Shown here: in pieces, positions 9,197-19,093 of the stretch | How positions within the stretch are numbered: the stretch's first letter is position 1 | How the letters are laid out: every line of letters starts with the position of its first letter | From: CAZQRP01 sp964596125 | GTDB taxonomy: Bacteria; Chloroflexota; Dehalococcoidia; GIF9; UBA5629 | Assembly (NCBI GenBank): GCA_964596125.1 | Contig: CAZQRP010000013.1 | Coordinates: forward strand, 36,173-100,172 | Length of the DNA stretch: 64,000 nucleotides | Direction of reading: 5' to 3' | The notes under the pieces: model-generated | What the model saw: the letters and a program-made list of their open reading frames with translations, nothing else | The model's database searches: none | What the model was told of the DNA's origin: nothing | Translations under genes and position numbers: made by a program

Positions 9197-11494
9197 CTAC
9201 TGAAAATCGCGTTTGGCCTCCTTATAAATTACGGCACCACCGTTAAAATATATTTTGTTCCTGTCTTTCAGGGATACTAAATCATCCACGTTCATTCTGA
9301 ATATCCTGCGTTTGTGTGCTGTGGCGTATGCGATCTCAGGTGGGCCGATATGTATCATTATTATTCCGTGATTTATGTTATACCTTCTTAAATAGATATA
9401 GGCATTTTCTCCTACTGGGTGAAAGAGCTGTAGAGTGTTTTTATCCACAGCGAAGGTACGTACATATCCAAAACCTCTATATGCGAGAAAAAAGTTCCGT
9501 CCGCTAACATCACACATCAGCTGACTTTCTCGATCTCTATGTTCGAGCAACCATAATCCTCCCTTGACTTCCGCTGGAGTAAACCATGACCATATGTCTT
9601 CCCCGCTGTTATTTAGAGAATGCGACTCGATCGGTTTATTCGCCAGCACATAAATAAAGTCGCTGGCGAGCAAGAATAATACTATTAGTAGAGAGGACAT
9701 AATTCCATAAAAAACCTTGCCTTGACTGGAACGGCTATACGGATTGTTTTCGCTGCCACCAACCGGTTCAGATGTCATAAGGTAGAGTTTTTTACGGAAT
9801 AGCCAGCTTAATGTTACAGAAGTGCTTTCCCAGACCATGGCAATAAATTTGCCTGCCAATCGTATAGTCAATTCGGCGCCAGAAATACAAAACGGTGCCA
9901 GAAATAACAGGGTTATAACATATAGTCTTTGTAAGCTAATGGTATCTGATAAGTAGGGTATGACTACGGAACCAGCCAGTAGGCAAAAACTTATAAAACA
10001 AAAGATATCGTACTCTTCGGGTGTTTTCTTTTTACGGTATTCAAATATAAGTTTTAGAATACCAATGCTAATAAATGCCTGCATAAGCAAAAGTAGTCCA
10101 AAATGTAGGTAATGCAGGAACCCTTCTTCTCCCATGGCCAGGACGGTAGCTGCCTCTCGAGATTGGAAGTTAAATATTTCAGCAACAAAGCTTGTTGCCA
10201 TATGTTCTCCCAAAAGTACAAAATCGGCAAATGCTGATGACTTGGCGCTGTAAATATACCAACCAAGAGTCGACACTACCAGTAGTAGCACAAAGTTCGC
10301 CTTGATAACACTATCCCGGGCTTTCAGGAAGAAGAGTAGTATGAATGTAGCAACAGAATACATCATGAAAAGATAAGAGATGGTATAATGTGACACCACC
10401 ACGCCAATTGTGAAACTGACTATCAGAGCTGTTTTTTTGAGCAAATCCATATCTTTAGTTGTAAGTAATAAAATTATCGAAGTAAGGAACAGCATACCTA
10501 TCTCTTGTCTGGGTATGCTTGTTATCATACTGTAAAACACTAAGATTATTACGAGATAGAAAGCAGCAAGAAATGCCTTTTTTTCCGTTACCTGTCGTTT
10601 GTAGACGTGATAAAGCCCTAAAGGTATGAGAGCGCAAAATGCGGGCCATATGACAAGAAATACCCATTTCCCGTCGATATTTAATATAAAAGAGAATATC
10701 GCAGGAAGAACGCCGACGCTGATCATGGCATTGTAGGTTTCATCAATTATATCCGGTTGCCATATCCCATTTGTGACAACGAGACTATGTATATAATATT
10801 CCAGTCTGGAATCCCGCCCAGCCAGTTCCAAGGATCCCAAAGAATAGTGGAAGAGTAAAGATATGGTGATTGAGAATAATGCCCAGATATACAGTTTTTG
10901 GGGGAAATATTTGCCAAGGACAATTAAGGCTACTACAGCGGCTATCAAAGCCAGAAACAGTAGCTGGATAGGGATGGTACCTGTTTGATTAAAATTCAGT
11001 GAGATGGCACCGAGAATACTGATAACGGGTAATGCGATCAATAAAAGTGAAGGGGGAGAGAGTATGGTTCCGATATTTATGTGTACTGGCTTTACAGTAA
11101 CGGGTTTCCGTTTAAAAGCGATGATAGATAGACCACCTAGGATAACGGCCCAGGTAATTATTATAGGTTCCGTGAACATTGGACGAGTTATGCCAATCAA
11201 GGGATAAAGTATGTTCATAAAGAAGCCTATAAACATGTTGAATGCCAGGCTCAACGCTACTGTATAAACCACTGTCTCTGCCGCTTCAAATTTGTGCGGC
11301 CTCAGGATGCGGAGCAGCAAGAGTCCCGGGAGAAATGATAGATAGACAAAACCAATAATCTGTCTCAGAACAGGAATTTCGAATCCCAGGGCGCCAAGCA
11401 CGATTATTGCCACCATGATTAGCTGTATAGCAATAGCTCCGACAATAACCTTGTCTATTTTTTGATTGTTCATATGCATAGGATTTTCTTCCAT
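9197..11494 (-). CDS. Polytopic membrane protein, DUF2206-like
   Basis: This 765-residue protein has well over ten predicted transmembrane helices, beginning with VIVGAIAIQLIMVAIIVLG. The C-terminal 170 residues are soluble and probably face outward (SGEDIWSWFTPAEVKGGLWLLEHRDRESQLMCDVSG). Layout and wording match DUF2206 predicted membrane proteins, which often sit in glycan loci and resemble GT-C glycosyltransferases or ligases. Acidic residues in the first long loops (GRDSRLEYYIHS) could be functional. The ATG follows AAGG at good spacing. A role in glycan transfer or polymerisation is inference. Confidence 0.75.
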   Translation of the reverse strand: MEENPMHMNNQKIDKVIVGAIAIQLIMVAIIVLGALGFEIPVLRQIIGFVYLSFLPGLLLLRILRPHKFEAAETVVYTVALSLAFNMFIGFFMNILYPLIGITRPMFTEPIIITWAVILGGLSIIAFKRKPVTVKPVHINIGTILSPPSLLLIALPVISILGAISLNFNQTGTIPIQLLFLALIAAVVALIVLGKYFPQKLYIWALFSITISLLFHYSLGSLELAGRDSRLEYYIHSLVVTNGIWQPDIIDETYNAMISVGVLPAIFSFILNIDGKWVFLVIWPAFCALIPLGLYHVYKRQVTEKKAFLAAFYLVIILVFYSMITSIPRQEIGMLFLTSIILLLTTKDMDLLKKTALIVSFTIGVVVSHYTISYLFMMYSVATFILLFFLKARDSVIKANFVLLLVVSTLGWYIYSAKSSAFADFVLLGEHMATSFVAEIFNFQSREAATVLAMGEEGFLHYLHFGLLLLMQAFISIGILKLIFEYRKKKTPEEYDIFCFISFCLLAGSVVIPYLSDTISLQRLYVITLLFLAPFCISGAELTIRLAGKFIAMVWESTSVTLSWLFRKKLYLMTSEPVGGSENNPYSRSSQGKVFYGIMSSLLIVLFLLASDFIYVLANKPIESHSLNNSGEDIWSWFTPAEVKGGLWLLEHRDRESQLMCDVSGRNFFLAYRGFGYVRTFAVDKNTLQLFHPVGENAYIYLRRYNINHGIIMIHIGPPEIAYATAHKRRIFRMNVDDLVSLKDRNKIYFNGGAVIYKEAKRDFQ

Positions 11495-11562
11495 TAAATA
11501 ACCTTATTATATTTTAAGTATCGGATAAAAGGATTTCAGTAGTAGTACTTTCATGCAGTCTG

Positions 11563-12687
11563 CTATTCCTCTATAACTAATTGTAGGACTTTCATCAGCT
11601 TCTGTTCATTTGCTTTCTTGCTGTAATACTGTTCAGCAGTCCTCCTTGCCGTCCTGCCTATCTCATCCATAAACTCATTATCGAAGATTAGCTCATTTAT
11701 CTTATTTACCAAGTCATTTTCCTCAAAAACCAGGAGGTCTTTACCTGGTACAACTGGGTCTAAACCAACTGTACCCTTTGGCGTTGTAAAGACAGGGAGC
11801 GAGCATGCCATAGACTCAATAATTTTATTGAGGGGGCCTTGCGTTGAGACTTTTTCGGGTACCAGTGCAGCATTCAAACGAGAGAGTTGATCAACATAGT
11901 CATGTACCGAATCAAGATATCCTGAATATATTATCCTATCATGTGAAATCTTATCATTGCATTGGCCGATTACGAGAAATCTGATTCTGCTGTCAAAATC
12001 ATTGATTCTCGAATATAAGAAATCAAGATAGTGTTTTTGTCTTATGGAAGCATCGAATGGTCCGATTAAACCGATTAATTTGTAATCTGTAATTTTCGGT
12101 CTTACAGTAGCCTTAAATATTGTTGCATCAACAAATACACGAAATAAATCTATCTTTTTATTGTATACCTGATAAAACTCAAGAGTATCATTGGATAGTG
12201 CCATGATAAAGTTAGAGTGCTTTACAACAAATCTCTCGAGGCTTCTATCTAATTTCAATACTATACCCGAATGTCCATACTCTTCAAAGTCTCTGGAAAA
12301 AATGGAATGCGCTTCAAAAATCACCCTGTATTTTTTTATCTTTGATACTAGATAGACACTCAAGAAGCCAAACCAATCATGAACCAGGTACGCCACATCA
12401 AATCTATTTTTCAAAAGGATGCATACCAGTTTCAGATTCCATAGAAACATAAAGATAAGTTTGATAGGAATCGGAATTCCTTCTTGCATGAACTGCCTCA
12501 TCCCCAGGCCTTTAATATTTACATCTTCCATGCCTGTTAAGTAGCTCTGGTTCTTGGACGAGCTTGCTATAACTGTAATGCTACAGCTTTTTTGAAGCAG
12601 TTCAAGCACTCGGTGTACTCTCACCATGGTGCCATCAGCGGCGAGGATATCCCCTACGACAACTATAGCGACTTTTACACGAGACAT
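11563..12687 (-). CDS. GT4-family glycosyltransferase (paralogue A)
   Basis: This 374-residue GT-B fold enzyme has an N-terminal Rossmann-like domain with VRVHRVLELLQKS and AYLVHDWFGF. The C-terminal nucleotide-sugar domain contains the EKVSTQGPLNKIIESMACSLPVF block, the E-x7-E-like motif of GT4 enzymes. It is clearly a paralogue of the gene just upstream (12772-13899), with the same length and collinear motifs. It lies within the leftward glycan gene run. Donor and acceptor are unknown. Confidence 0.87.
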   Translation of the reverse strand: MSRVKVAIVVVGDILAADGTMVRVHRVLELLQKSCSITVIASSSKNQSYLTGMEDVNIKGLGMRQFMQEGIPIPIKLIFMFLWNLKLVCILLKNRFDVAYLVHDWFGFLSVYLVSKIKKYRVIFEAHSIFSRDFEEYGHSGIVLKLDRSLERFVVKHSNFIMALSNDTLEFYQVYNKKIDLFRVFVDATIFKATVRPKITDYKLIGLIGPFDASIRQKHYLDFLYSRINDFDSRIRFLVIGQCNDKISHDRIIYSGYLDSVHDYVDQLSRLNAALVPEKVSTQGPLNKIIESMACSLPVFTTPKGTVGLDPVVPGKDLLVFEENDLVNKINELIFDNEFMDEIGRTARRTAEQYYSKKANEQKLMKVLQLVIEE

Positions 12688-12771
12688 TTTTTATTTCTGA
12701 TAAACAAAATCAGCTTTCTTACGGCCGGACTACCTTGTTTCATGGAATACTTTTAATTAAGAGCATAGTAT

Positions 12772-13899
12772 TTAACTGTTGGCAATTAATTCCAGGATTT
12801 CTATCAACTTCTCCTTATTTGCCTTCCTGCTATAATGACTCTCCACCACTTTCCGGCCATTGTTGCCTATCTCAGACATAAGCCTATCATTGAAAACCAG
12901 CTCATTTATTTTCTGCATCAGCTCATTTTCATCAAAAACAAAAATGTCTCTACCTGCCTCGACCGAGTTCAAGCCAAGGATCCCTTTTGGTGTGGTGAAG
13001 ACAGGTACCGAGCATGACATAGGCTCAAGTATCTTGTTAAGTGGTCCTGTAGTGCTGATTGCCTCGGGAACCAACACCATATCCAAACTGGATAGTTCAG
13101 CTATATAATCCTTAGCCGAATCTATATATCCTGTATAGGTAATACGCTCATTTTGTATCCTTCTTTCGCAATATCCGATAATCGCGAACTGTATCCTACT
13201 ATCGAAAAGATCAATATTAGTATACAGAAAGTCTAGGTAATGATTGTGTCTAGCGCTAATACTAAATGGACCGATTAAGCCAGCAAGTTTCGTGTTCACC
13301 CTTTGATTTTTACTTCCAGCCTTGAATGTATCAGTATCTACGAATACTGGCACTAAGTCGATCTTACTGCTATATACCTGGTATGTTTCCAGAGTATTCT
13401 TGGAGAGGGCGATAGTAAAATCTGAGTGGCTTACTATAAATCTTTCGAGAATTTGGCTCAATTTAACCCGTAAATTTGAACATCCTGCTGCTTTAACGTC
13501 CTCCGAATATACTGAATGCGCTTCCACAATCATCTTGTATTTCTTGATATGTGAGACAAGGTAAATACCCAAGAATCCCGCCAAATCCCAGGCGCAGTAG
13601 ACGACATCAAACCTGTTTTTTAAAAGTACCAAAGATAATTCCGGGATCCAAAATAGAAAATAGAGTATTTTAATGGGAGAGTGCATGGTTCTGGACATGA
13701 GAAAATTTATAAATACATTTTTAATATTGATAACATTAACATCTTCCATTCCTTCTAATTTTGTTCGGTTCTTATTTGAACAATTTATGATAGTGAAGTT
13801 GTAGTGTTTATGAAGCAACTCAAGCACTCGGTGGGTTCTTACCGTAGTGCCATACGCTGTGAAGATGTCATCCAAAGTCACAACTGCGACCTTAATCAT
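12772..13899 (-). CDS. GT4-family glycosyltransferase (paralogue B)
   Basis: This 375-residue GT-B glycosyltransferase is collinear with the neighbour at 11563-12687 throughout. Shared blocks include the VRTHRVLELLHK segment, FDVVYCAWDLAGFLGIYLVSHIKKY, and the donor-site block STTGPLNKILEPMSCSVPVF. The ATG follows AAGGA at about 7 nt. The pair is best explained by a tandem duplication, with the copies possibly adding successive sugars of the same type. Confidence 0.87.
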   Translation of the reverse strand: MIKVAVVTLDDIFTAYGTTVRTHRVLELLHKHYNFTIINCSNKNRTKLEGMEDVNVINIKNVFINFLMSRTMHSPIKILYFLFWIPELSLVLLKNRFDVVYCAWDLAGFLGIYLVSHIKKYKMIVEAHSVYSEDVKAAGCSNLRVKLSQILERFIVSHSDFTIALSKNTLETYQVYSSKIDLVPVFVDTDTFKAGSKNQRVNTKLAGLIGPFSISARHNHYLDFLYTNIDLFDSRIQFAIIGYCERRIQNERITYTGYIDSAKDYIAELSSLDMVLVPEAISTTGPLNKILEPMSCSVPVFTTPKGILGLNSVEAGRDIFVFDENELMQKINELVFNDRLMSEIGNNGRKVVESHYSRKANKEKLIEILELIANS

Positions 13900-14092
13900 A
13901 TTTTTATTCCTTTGAGCATAACGTCCTCTAGTAATTTAAGCTCGAGCAGGATTCATCATCGCACTATAATGTTTCAGCCATCTCTGGATTTAATAAGGTC
14001 ATAATGTAGATTACATTTCTCACCAATAAATGTTGAATCATTCATAAATGCAATGCAGGTCTTGTATCTATGATCCTGGGATGTGTACGGCT

Positions 14093-15034
14093 TCATCTTT
14101 GTCCATTGCTTTTTCTCCAGTAAGTGCCATTACTACTAAAACGCGTCTTGACAGCAAATGGTAACCGTCTTTCCTGTCTACCGAGGGAAAGTCCTACAAA
14201 TTTGGCTAAATCGTAAAGAATCGCATACGGAAGCCATCTTACATATCCATTGCTTATCAGAAATTTAAATTCTTTTATCACATAACCAAGACCTTCAGCA
14301 GAGAATCTTTGAGTTGCATACTCATCACCGGCAAATTGGCGGAAAGAGATACCACAGTCGAAGTATCTTTGGAAGACGGTTTTCAGATTGAAGTTATGTG
14401 AATGGTAAACCGCTGCCTCTGGCTCATAGACAATCTTATGATTGTTTAAAAGTACCCTTTTTGCCCATTCCTCGTCTTCACACATTATAATATTATTATT
14501 ATATGGATATTCTTCCCAAATTTTCCTTCTAATAGCAGAATTTACATCCGAAAAAAAAATTAGATCCATGTCAGTTTTGCCTTCTTTTGTATGCTTAACC
14601 ATGTGACGAGGCGGATATTTATTGCTTAAAAAGAAGTATTCCATTGGCTTGGTGTTTACTTTAGGAATCTGTCTGCCATATACCCCGGCAACATTGGGGT
14701 CTGCGAAATTTCTAATGAGGTTAGATAACCATTGATCTGTCGTTGGAATCGAATCCTGAGTTAGGAAAACCAAATATCTACCACCGGCCAAGCTCGCCCC
14801 AAGGTTTCTTGTTTGGCCGTGTCTAAATTCCTCTGGTTTTATATTGACTATTTTTGTTGAATAACTTTTGGCAATTTCGATGGTTCTATCGGTAGAGCCT
14901 GAGTCGATAATAATTACCTCGAATTTTCCAACATAATTTTGAGTATAAATTGATTTTAATGTTTCATCAAAATCCTCGCCAGCATTCTTTGTTAGTATTA
15001 TAATAGACAAATCATGAGGAGGTACTTGTGTCAA
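14093..15034 (-). CDS. GT2-family glycosyltransferase (rhamnosyltransferase-like)
   Basis: This 313-residue GT-A enzyme opens with LSIIILTKNAGEDFDETL and continues with VIIIDSGSTDRTIEIA. EFRHGQTRNLGA is typical of bacterial rhamnosyltransferase-like GT2 proteins. The DxD-like segment is LTQDSIPTT, and the acidic catalytic region is IIMCEDEEWAKRVL. It overlaps the upstream GT2 gene by 4 bp, so translation is probably coupled, and it is the last gene of the galE operon. Confidence 0.87.
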   Translation of the reverse strand: MTQVPPHDLSIIILTKNAGEDFDETLKSIYTQNYVGKFEVIIIDSGSTDRTIEIAKSYSTKIVNIKPEEFRHGQTRNLGASLAGGRYLVFLTQDSIPTTDQWLSNLIRNFADPNVAGVYGRQIPKVNTKPMEYFFLSNKYPPRHMVKHTKEGKTDMDLIFFSDVNSAIRRKIWEEYPYNNNIIMCEDEEWAKRVLLNNHKIVYEPEAAVYHSHNFNLKTVFQRYFDCGISFRQFAGDEYATQRFSAEGLGYVIKEFKFLISNGYVRWLPYAILYDLAKFVGLSLGRQERRLPFAVKTRFSSNGTYWRKSNGQR

Positions 15035-15810
15035 GTCTTTACCTCCGATTTATCATGGCTATACATTCGGATAACTGATTCAACAAGTATGAATGGAGTA
15101 CCTAAAGTGAAATAAAATAGCAATGGTCTATGCTGCCTTGTACTGTTCATTATAACCTCTAAAAAACGATAACCATCCTTGATACTACTAAGCTTGCTTT
15201 TACCTATCCTCCTGCCATATTCAATAGGAATCTCGGCGTAGGCTAAGTTTTCATAGAGGGCATTCATCGTCATTGCTGGCGTGAAAAATAGACCATCGGG
15301 GAGATTTTCTGCCCAAGGTAAAAGAGAAGCTTTAAAAACCCGTAGCCCGCTTCCCGTATCAGTTATTTTCTTTCCCGTATATAATCGAGCGAACATTACG
15401 AAAATCCTGTTTCCAATTTTCCGCATTAACGGCATCCCTTTGTTATCACCTAACAGACGTGAGCCTACGGCAATATCGTAATTACTATTACGGCATAAAT
15501 CATATAGTTCTGGTATCTTCTCCGGTGGATAAGTACCATCAGCATCGAGAAAGGCGAAGTAATTGATATCGCAATGAGAATTTAAGTTATGACTAAAGCC
15601 GGTCTTCAGAGCACTGCCATAGCCCAGGTTGGTTGGGTTGCTGACCACTTTAACACCATTGTCTCGTGCAATCTCGGCAGTCCTGTCCTTGCTTCCGTCA
15701 TTTACTACTAGGATTTCAGCACCTGGGCATGCCTTCTTGATTCGGTCAATGACATCACCGATGCCAGATTCTTCATTATAAGCTGGTATTACTACCCTTA
15801 AGTCTTTTAT
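15031..15810 (-). CDS. GT2-family glycosyltransferase, dolichyl-phosphate mannosyltransferase-like, probable ATA start
   Basis: This is a DPM1/GtrB-like GT2. It has LRVVIPAYNEESGIGDVI, VVNDGSKDRT, the donor site FAFLDADGTYPPEKIPEL, GSRLLGDNKGMP and the C-terminal block SKLSSIKDGYRFLEVI. Such enzymes load a sugar onto polyprenyl phosphate. The domain begins almost directly after the stop of the upstream epimerase gene. No ATG, GTG or TTG lies nearby in frame. The best start is ATA at 15808-15810, 6 nt after a perfect GGAGG (15817-15821) and overlapping the upstream TAA. ATG codons at 15900 and 15936 are in frame, but they would add residues encoded in the shadow of the epimerase gene. Confidence 0.85.
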   Translation of the reverse strand: MKDLRVVIPAYNEESGIGDVIDRIKKACPGAEILVVNDGSKDRTAEIARDNGVKVVSNPTNLGYGSALKTGFSHNLNSHCDINYFAFLDADGTYPPEKIPELYDLCRNSNYDIAVGSRLLGDNKGMPLMRKIGNRIFVMFARLYTGKKITDTGSGLRVFKASLLPWAENLPDGLFFTPAMTMNALYENLAYAEIPIEYGRRIGKSKLSSIKDGYRFLEVIMNSTRQHRPLLFYFTLGTPFILVESVIRMYSHDKSEVKT

Positions 15811-16832
15811 TGGTTTCCTCCAGAAACAGCTTCGGAAAGCTTGTTGTATGAGTTGACAGTTCTGGTCAGTCCGTCTGCCAGCTTGGTCCTTGGCTCCCAT
15901 CCCAGAATTGCTTTCGCTTTGGTTATGTCCGGACATCTCCGAAGAGGGTCGTCCTGTGGAAGTGGATAGAATGTTATCTCGGAAGAAGAGCCGGTCAAAT
16001 GTTTTATTATGTTTGCCAGGGCCATAACCGTTATCTCTTCATTGTTTCCTATATTAACAACTTCTCCCTTGGCATGCTCAGACCATAAAAGGCGGAGCAG
16101 TCCTTCTACCTGATCGTTAATGTAACAGAAACTCCTTGTCTGTTCTCCATCACCGAATATCGTAATGGGTTCTTTATTTAATGCCTGAGAAATGAAACGT
16201 GGTGCCACTCTACCGTAAAAGCCATCAGCTCTCATCCTTGGTCCGTAGGTATTGAAGATGCGAGCTATCCTGACATCAAGGTCATATTGCTTCCAGTAGG
16301 CAATGACATAGGCCTCACCACATCTCTTGCTCTCATCATAGCATCCCCTCACGCCGATTGAGTTGACATTTCCGTAATAAGACTCTGGGGTAGGAACGAT
16401 TGAGGCATTACCATAGGTCTCACTGGTGGAGGTAAATAGAAACCTTGCCCCATGTTCCCTGGCAATCTTCAGGGCATTTAAGGTGCCGATAGTATTTGCC
16501 TTCAGTATTTCGAGTGGGAATTTTTCAAATTCAAATGGTGAAGCACGGCTGGCAAGATGGAGCACCAGGTCTATCTTATTTCCAGGATGAAATGGCTCAG
16601 TAATGTCGTGCTTAATAAAATCAAAATTCACGCTGTTTACCAGATGTGAGATGTTCGCTTCAAGGCCACTTGCCAGGTTATCCAAACAAACAACCTTAGT
16701 CCCCTGGTGTACCAGTACTTCACAAATCCATGAGCCTATGAATCCAGCCCCACCGGTAACCAGGGCGGTTTTCCCATTGAAGTTTACTTCTTCTAGATTG
16801 TCGACGATTATGTTGATATCGTTATTAACCAC
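15807..16832 (-). CDS. NAD-dependent epimerase/decarboxylase, UDP-xylose synthase-like
   Basis: This extended short-chain dehydrogenase has the cofactor loop TGGAGFIGSW and the catalytic YxxxK in GCYDESKRCGE, followed by ARIFNTYGPRM. The RGCYDESKR form is characteristic of UDP-glucuronate decarboxylases (UXS), which turn UDP-glucuronate into UDP-xylose. The gene directly upstream is a UDP-glucose dehydrogenase, which would supply that substrate. I place the start at GTG 16832, 5 bp after the upstream stop. The frame stays open to ATG 16937, but that would overlap the previous gene by about 100 bp. Specificity remains an inference. Confidence 0.85.
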   Translation of the reverse strand: MVNNDINIIVDNLEEVNFNGKTALVTGGAGFIGSWICEVLVHQGTKVVCLDNLASGLEANISHLVNSVNFDFIKHDITEPFHPGNKIDLVLHLASRASPFEFEKFPLEILKANTIGTLNALKIAREHGARFLFTSTSETYGNASIVPTPESYYGNVNSIGVRGCYDESKRCGEAYVIAYWKQYDLDVRIARIFNTYGPRMRADGFYGRVAPRFISQALNKEPITIFGDGEQTRSFCYINDQVEGLLRLLWSEHAKGEVVNIGNNEEITVMALANIIKHLTGSSSEITFYPLPQDDPLRRCPDITKAKAILGWEPRTKLADGLTRTVNSYNKLSEAVSGGNQ

Positions 16833-16836
16833 AGTA

Positions 16837-18087
16837 TTACCAGCAAATGCCTTCGTATATTCTTGCTTCTTTTGCCTTGGGTAGCATTCGACCATCGATA
16901 ACAATCTTGTCCCTGAAATTGAGCTTATTGAACTCATCCCACTCGGTGAGTATCAGTATGGCATCGGCTCCTAAGACTTCTTCTGTATCGGTGTATTTAA
17001 TGTGATTGGGAAACAATTTTTTAAAGTTTGAAACGGCCTGAGGATCATAGGCTTTGATGATTGTTCCCTCTTCCAGCAACGCTTCGACGATTTCAATTGC
17101 CTTTGATTTCCTGACATCGTCTGTCCCTGGCTTAAATGCTAAGCCCAGTATGCCGATGATCTTACCGTTAAGAGATGGGATATGTTTCTTGAGCAGTTTC
17201 AACATTCTTAGAGGTTGCTCTTCGTTCAATCGCATGACTTCTTCCAGGACTTTTGGCGTGTATCCTGTTTCCTTGGCCTTTCCTACCAATGCTGATAGGT
17301 CCTTGGGCAGGCAGAAGCCGCCAAAGCCGATGCCAGCTCTCAGGTAATCACTGCCAATACGCTCATCATACCCCATTCCTTGTGCCACTTCGTACACATC
17401 AATGCCCAGCTCTCTGCAGGTGTTGCCTATCTCGTTAATGAATGAAATTCTGGTTGCCAGGAAGGCGTTTGACGCCTGTTTAATCATTTCTGCAGTCTTA
17501 AGATCCGTCCTGAGAATAGGGCAATCGAAGTCTTTGTAAATATCGTACAATATATCGCCTGATTTACTGTTGTTCTCTCCTATGATGATTCTGCTGGGAG
17601 TCATGAAGTCCTCCATTGCCGTTCCTTCTCTCAAGAATTCGGGATTTACGCAAACTTCAATCTCTCCTGCATCTTTCAGCAAGGGGATAACGACTTTTTC
17701 TGTCGTTCCCGGCACAATTGTGCTTCGTACTACAACAAGGTGGGAGGTCTTCTTCTTTCTCAGTACATTTGCTATCTGTTTTGCCGGTTCTTCCAGATAA
17801 AACAGATCAATAGTCCCATCAGCTTTGGGAGGGGTACCACCGCAGAGGAAAGAAATATCTGAATTTAAAACCTGCCCATGGTCTGTTGTAGCGGTGATTT
17901 TCACATTCTTGATCGCCTCGGCTAAACCCTCTTCATACATGGGACAAATCCCTTGATTTATCTTTCTCACCTTCTCGGGCTCGATATCGATACCGATAAC
18001 TTTATGTCCCTTAAGGGCAAAACCAACAGCGGTTGTCAGGCCCACAATTCCCAGGCCTATTACGCTAATTGTCTTTTTATCTGACAT
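16837..18087 (-). CDS. UDP-glucose/GDP-mannose 6-dehydrogenase family protein
   Basis: This 416-residue enzyme has the three domains of nucleotide-sugar dehydrogenases: an NAD-binding N-terminus (SVIGLGIVGLTTAVGFA), a central helix domain, and a C-terminal UDP-binding domain. The catalytic Cys is in GFGGFCLPKDL and the lysine region is EMIKQASNAFLATRISFINE. It would oxidise UDP-glucose to UDP-glucuronate, or the corresponding reaction on a related nucleotide sugar. The start overlaps the end of galE by 11 bp, showing tight operon structure. The UXS-like enzyme downstream fits a UDP-glucose to UDP-xylose route. Confidence 0.92.
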   Translation of the reverse strand: MSDKKTISVIGLGIVGLTTAVGFALKGHKVIGIDIEPEKVRKINQGICPMYEEGLAEAIKNVKITATTDHGQVLNSDISFLCGGTPPKADGTIDLFYLEEPAKQIANVLRKKKTSHLVVVRSTIVPGTTEKVVIPLLKDAGEIEVCVNPEFLREGTAMEDFMTPSRIIIGENNSKSGDILYDIYKDFDCPILRTDLKTAEMIKQASNAFLATRISFINEIGNTCRELGIDVYEVAQGMGYDERIGSDYLRAGIGFGGFCLPKDLSALVGKAKETGYTPKVLEEVMRLNEEQPLRMLKLLKKHIPSLNGKIIGILGLAFKPGTDDVRKSKAIEIVEALLEEGTIIKAYDPQAVSNFKKLFPNHIKYTDTEEVLGADAILILTEWDEFNKLNFRDKIVIDGRMLPKAKEARIYEGICW

Positions 18088-19093
18088 GGCTGATATTCTC
18101 CTTTATCCTGTTGCCGCGGTAACCATCGGGGTGTTTCTGTTGCCATCTCCAGGCACTACCAATAATGGCCTCAAGCTCCGTATATTCAGGTTGCCAGCCT
18201 AATTCAGATCGTGCCAGTTCTGAACTGGCTACTAAAACGGGGGGGTCGCCAGGTCGCCGGGGGTGGTTAACTACAGGAATTTTCTTGCCGGTGACTTTCT
18301 CCGCAGTCTCAATCACCTCAAGTACAGAATAACCTTTACCGTTCCCCAGGTTATACGTTTTGTCAGCTTTACTCTCTTCAAGATGTTTCAGGGCAAGTAT
18401 GTGCGCTTTGGCAATATCTGAGATGTGTATATAATCACGTAGACAACTACCATCCCTGGTAGGGTAATCTGTACCGAATGTTACTACATACTCGCTTTGT
18501 CCCAAAGCAACTTTCAGTATATTGGGTATAAGATGAGTTTCGGGCTCATGGTCTTCACCTAACTCACCGATGGCACCTGCTGCATTAAAATAGCGCAGAG
18601 AAATAAATTTTAGCCTGTAAGCATATCCATACCAGTAAAGGACTTTCTCAAACATTAGCTTGGATTCACCGTATGCATTTGTCGGAGCTGTGGAATGAGT
18701 TTCTGTAATGGGTACAGTCTCTGGATTGCCGTAGACAGCAGCAGTGGATGAGAAGATGAGTTTGTGAACTCCATACTTCAGCATAGTATCCAAAAGATTA
18801 ATGCCACCAACCAGGTTTGTGTGGAAGTATTTATTAGGATTAGACATGGACTCGCCTACCAGCGCCTCAGCAGCCAGGTGCATGACTGCTTCTATTTTAT
18901 GTCTCCTGAACACCTCATCTATGTTATTTGAATCCCTTAGGTCAGCTTGAATGAATCTTGCTTCAGAAGCAATGGCTTCCCGATGCCCCTGCTGTAAATT
19001 GTCCAATGCGATAACAGAATTCCCTTTCTTAATCAGTTCTTGTGTCACAACACTTCCTATATAGCCAGCGGCGCCTGTAATTAAAACATTCAT
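18077..19093 (-). CDS. galE: UDP-glucose 4-epimerase
   Basis: This 338-residue extended SDR enzyme interconverts UDP-glucose and UDP-galactose. The NAD loop is ITGAAGYIGSV. The catalytic pair is in NAYGESK (YxxxK), preceded by FSSTAAVYG. The C-terminal substrate region ends with RPGDPPVLVAS and ELGWQPEYTELEAIIGSAW, the classic GalE ending. It is the first gene of a five-gene leftward operon (galE, UDP-glucose dehydrogenase, UXS-like, two GT2). A strong palindrome (19217-19235) lies upstream and may influence its expression. Confidence 0.93.
   Translation of the reverse strand: MNVLITGAAGYIGSVVTQELIKKGNSVIALDNLQQGHREAIASEARFIQADLRDSNNIDEVFRRHKIEAVMHLAAEALVGESMSNPNKYFHTNLVGGINLLDTMLKYGVHKLIFSSTAAVYGNPETVPITETHSTAPTNAYGESKLMFEKVLYWYGYAYRLKFISLRYFNAAGAIGELGEDHEPETHLIPNILKVALGQSEYVVTFGTDYPTRDGSCLRDYIHISDIAKAHILALKHLEESKADKTYNLGNGKGYSVLEVIETAEKVTGKKIPVVNHPRRPGDPPVLVASSELARSELGWQPEYTELEAIIGSAWRWQQKHPDGYRGNRIKENISHVR

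Noticed and set aside
15811..15936. N-terminal extension of the GT2 gene from ATG 15936
   Set aside because: The extra residues lie in the shadow of the upstream epimerase gene, look unlike GT2 N-termini, and the ATG has no spaced ribosome-binding site.
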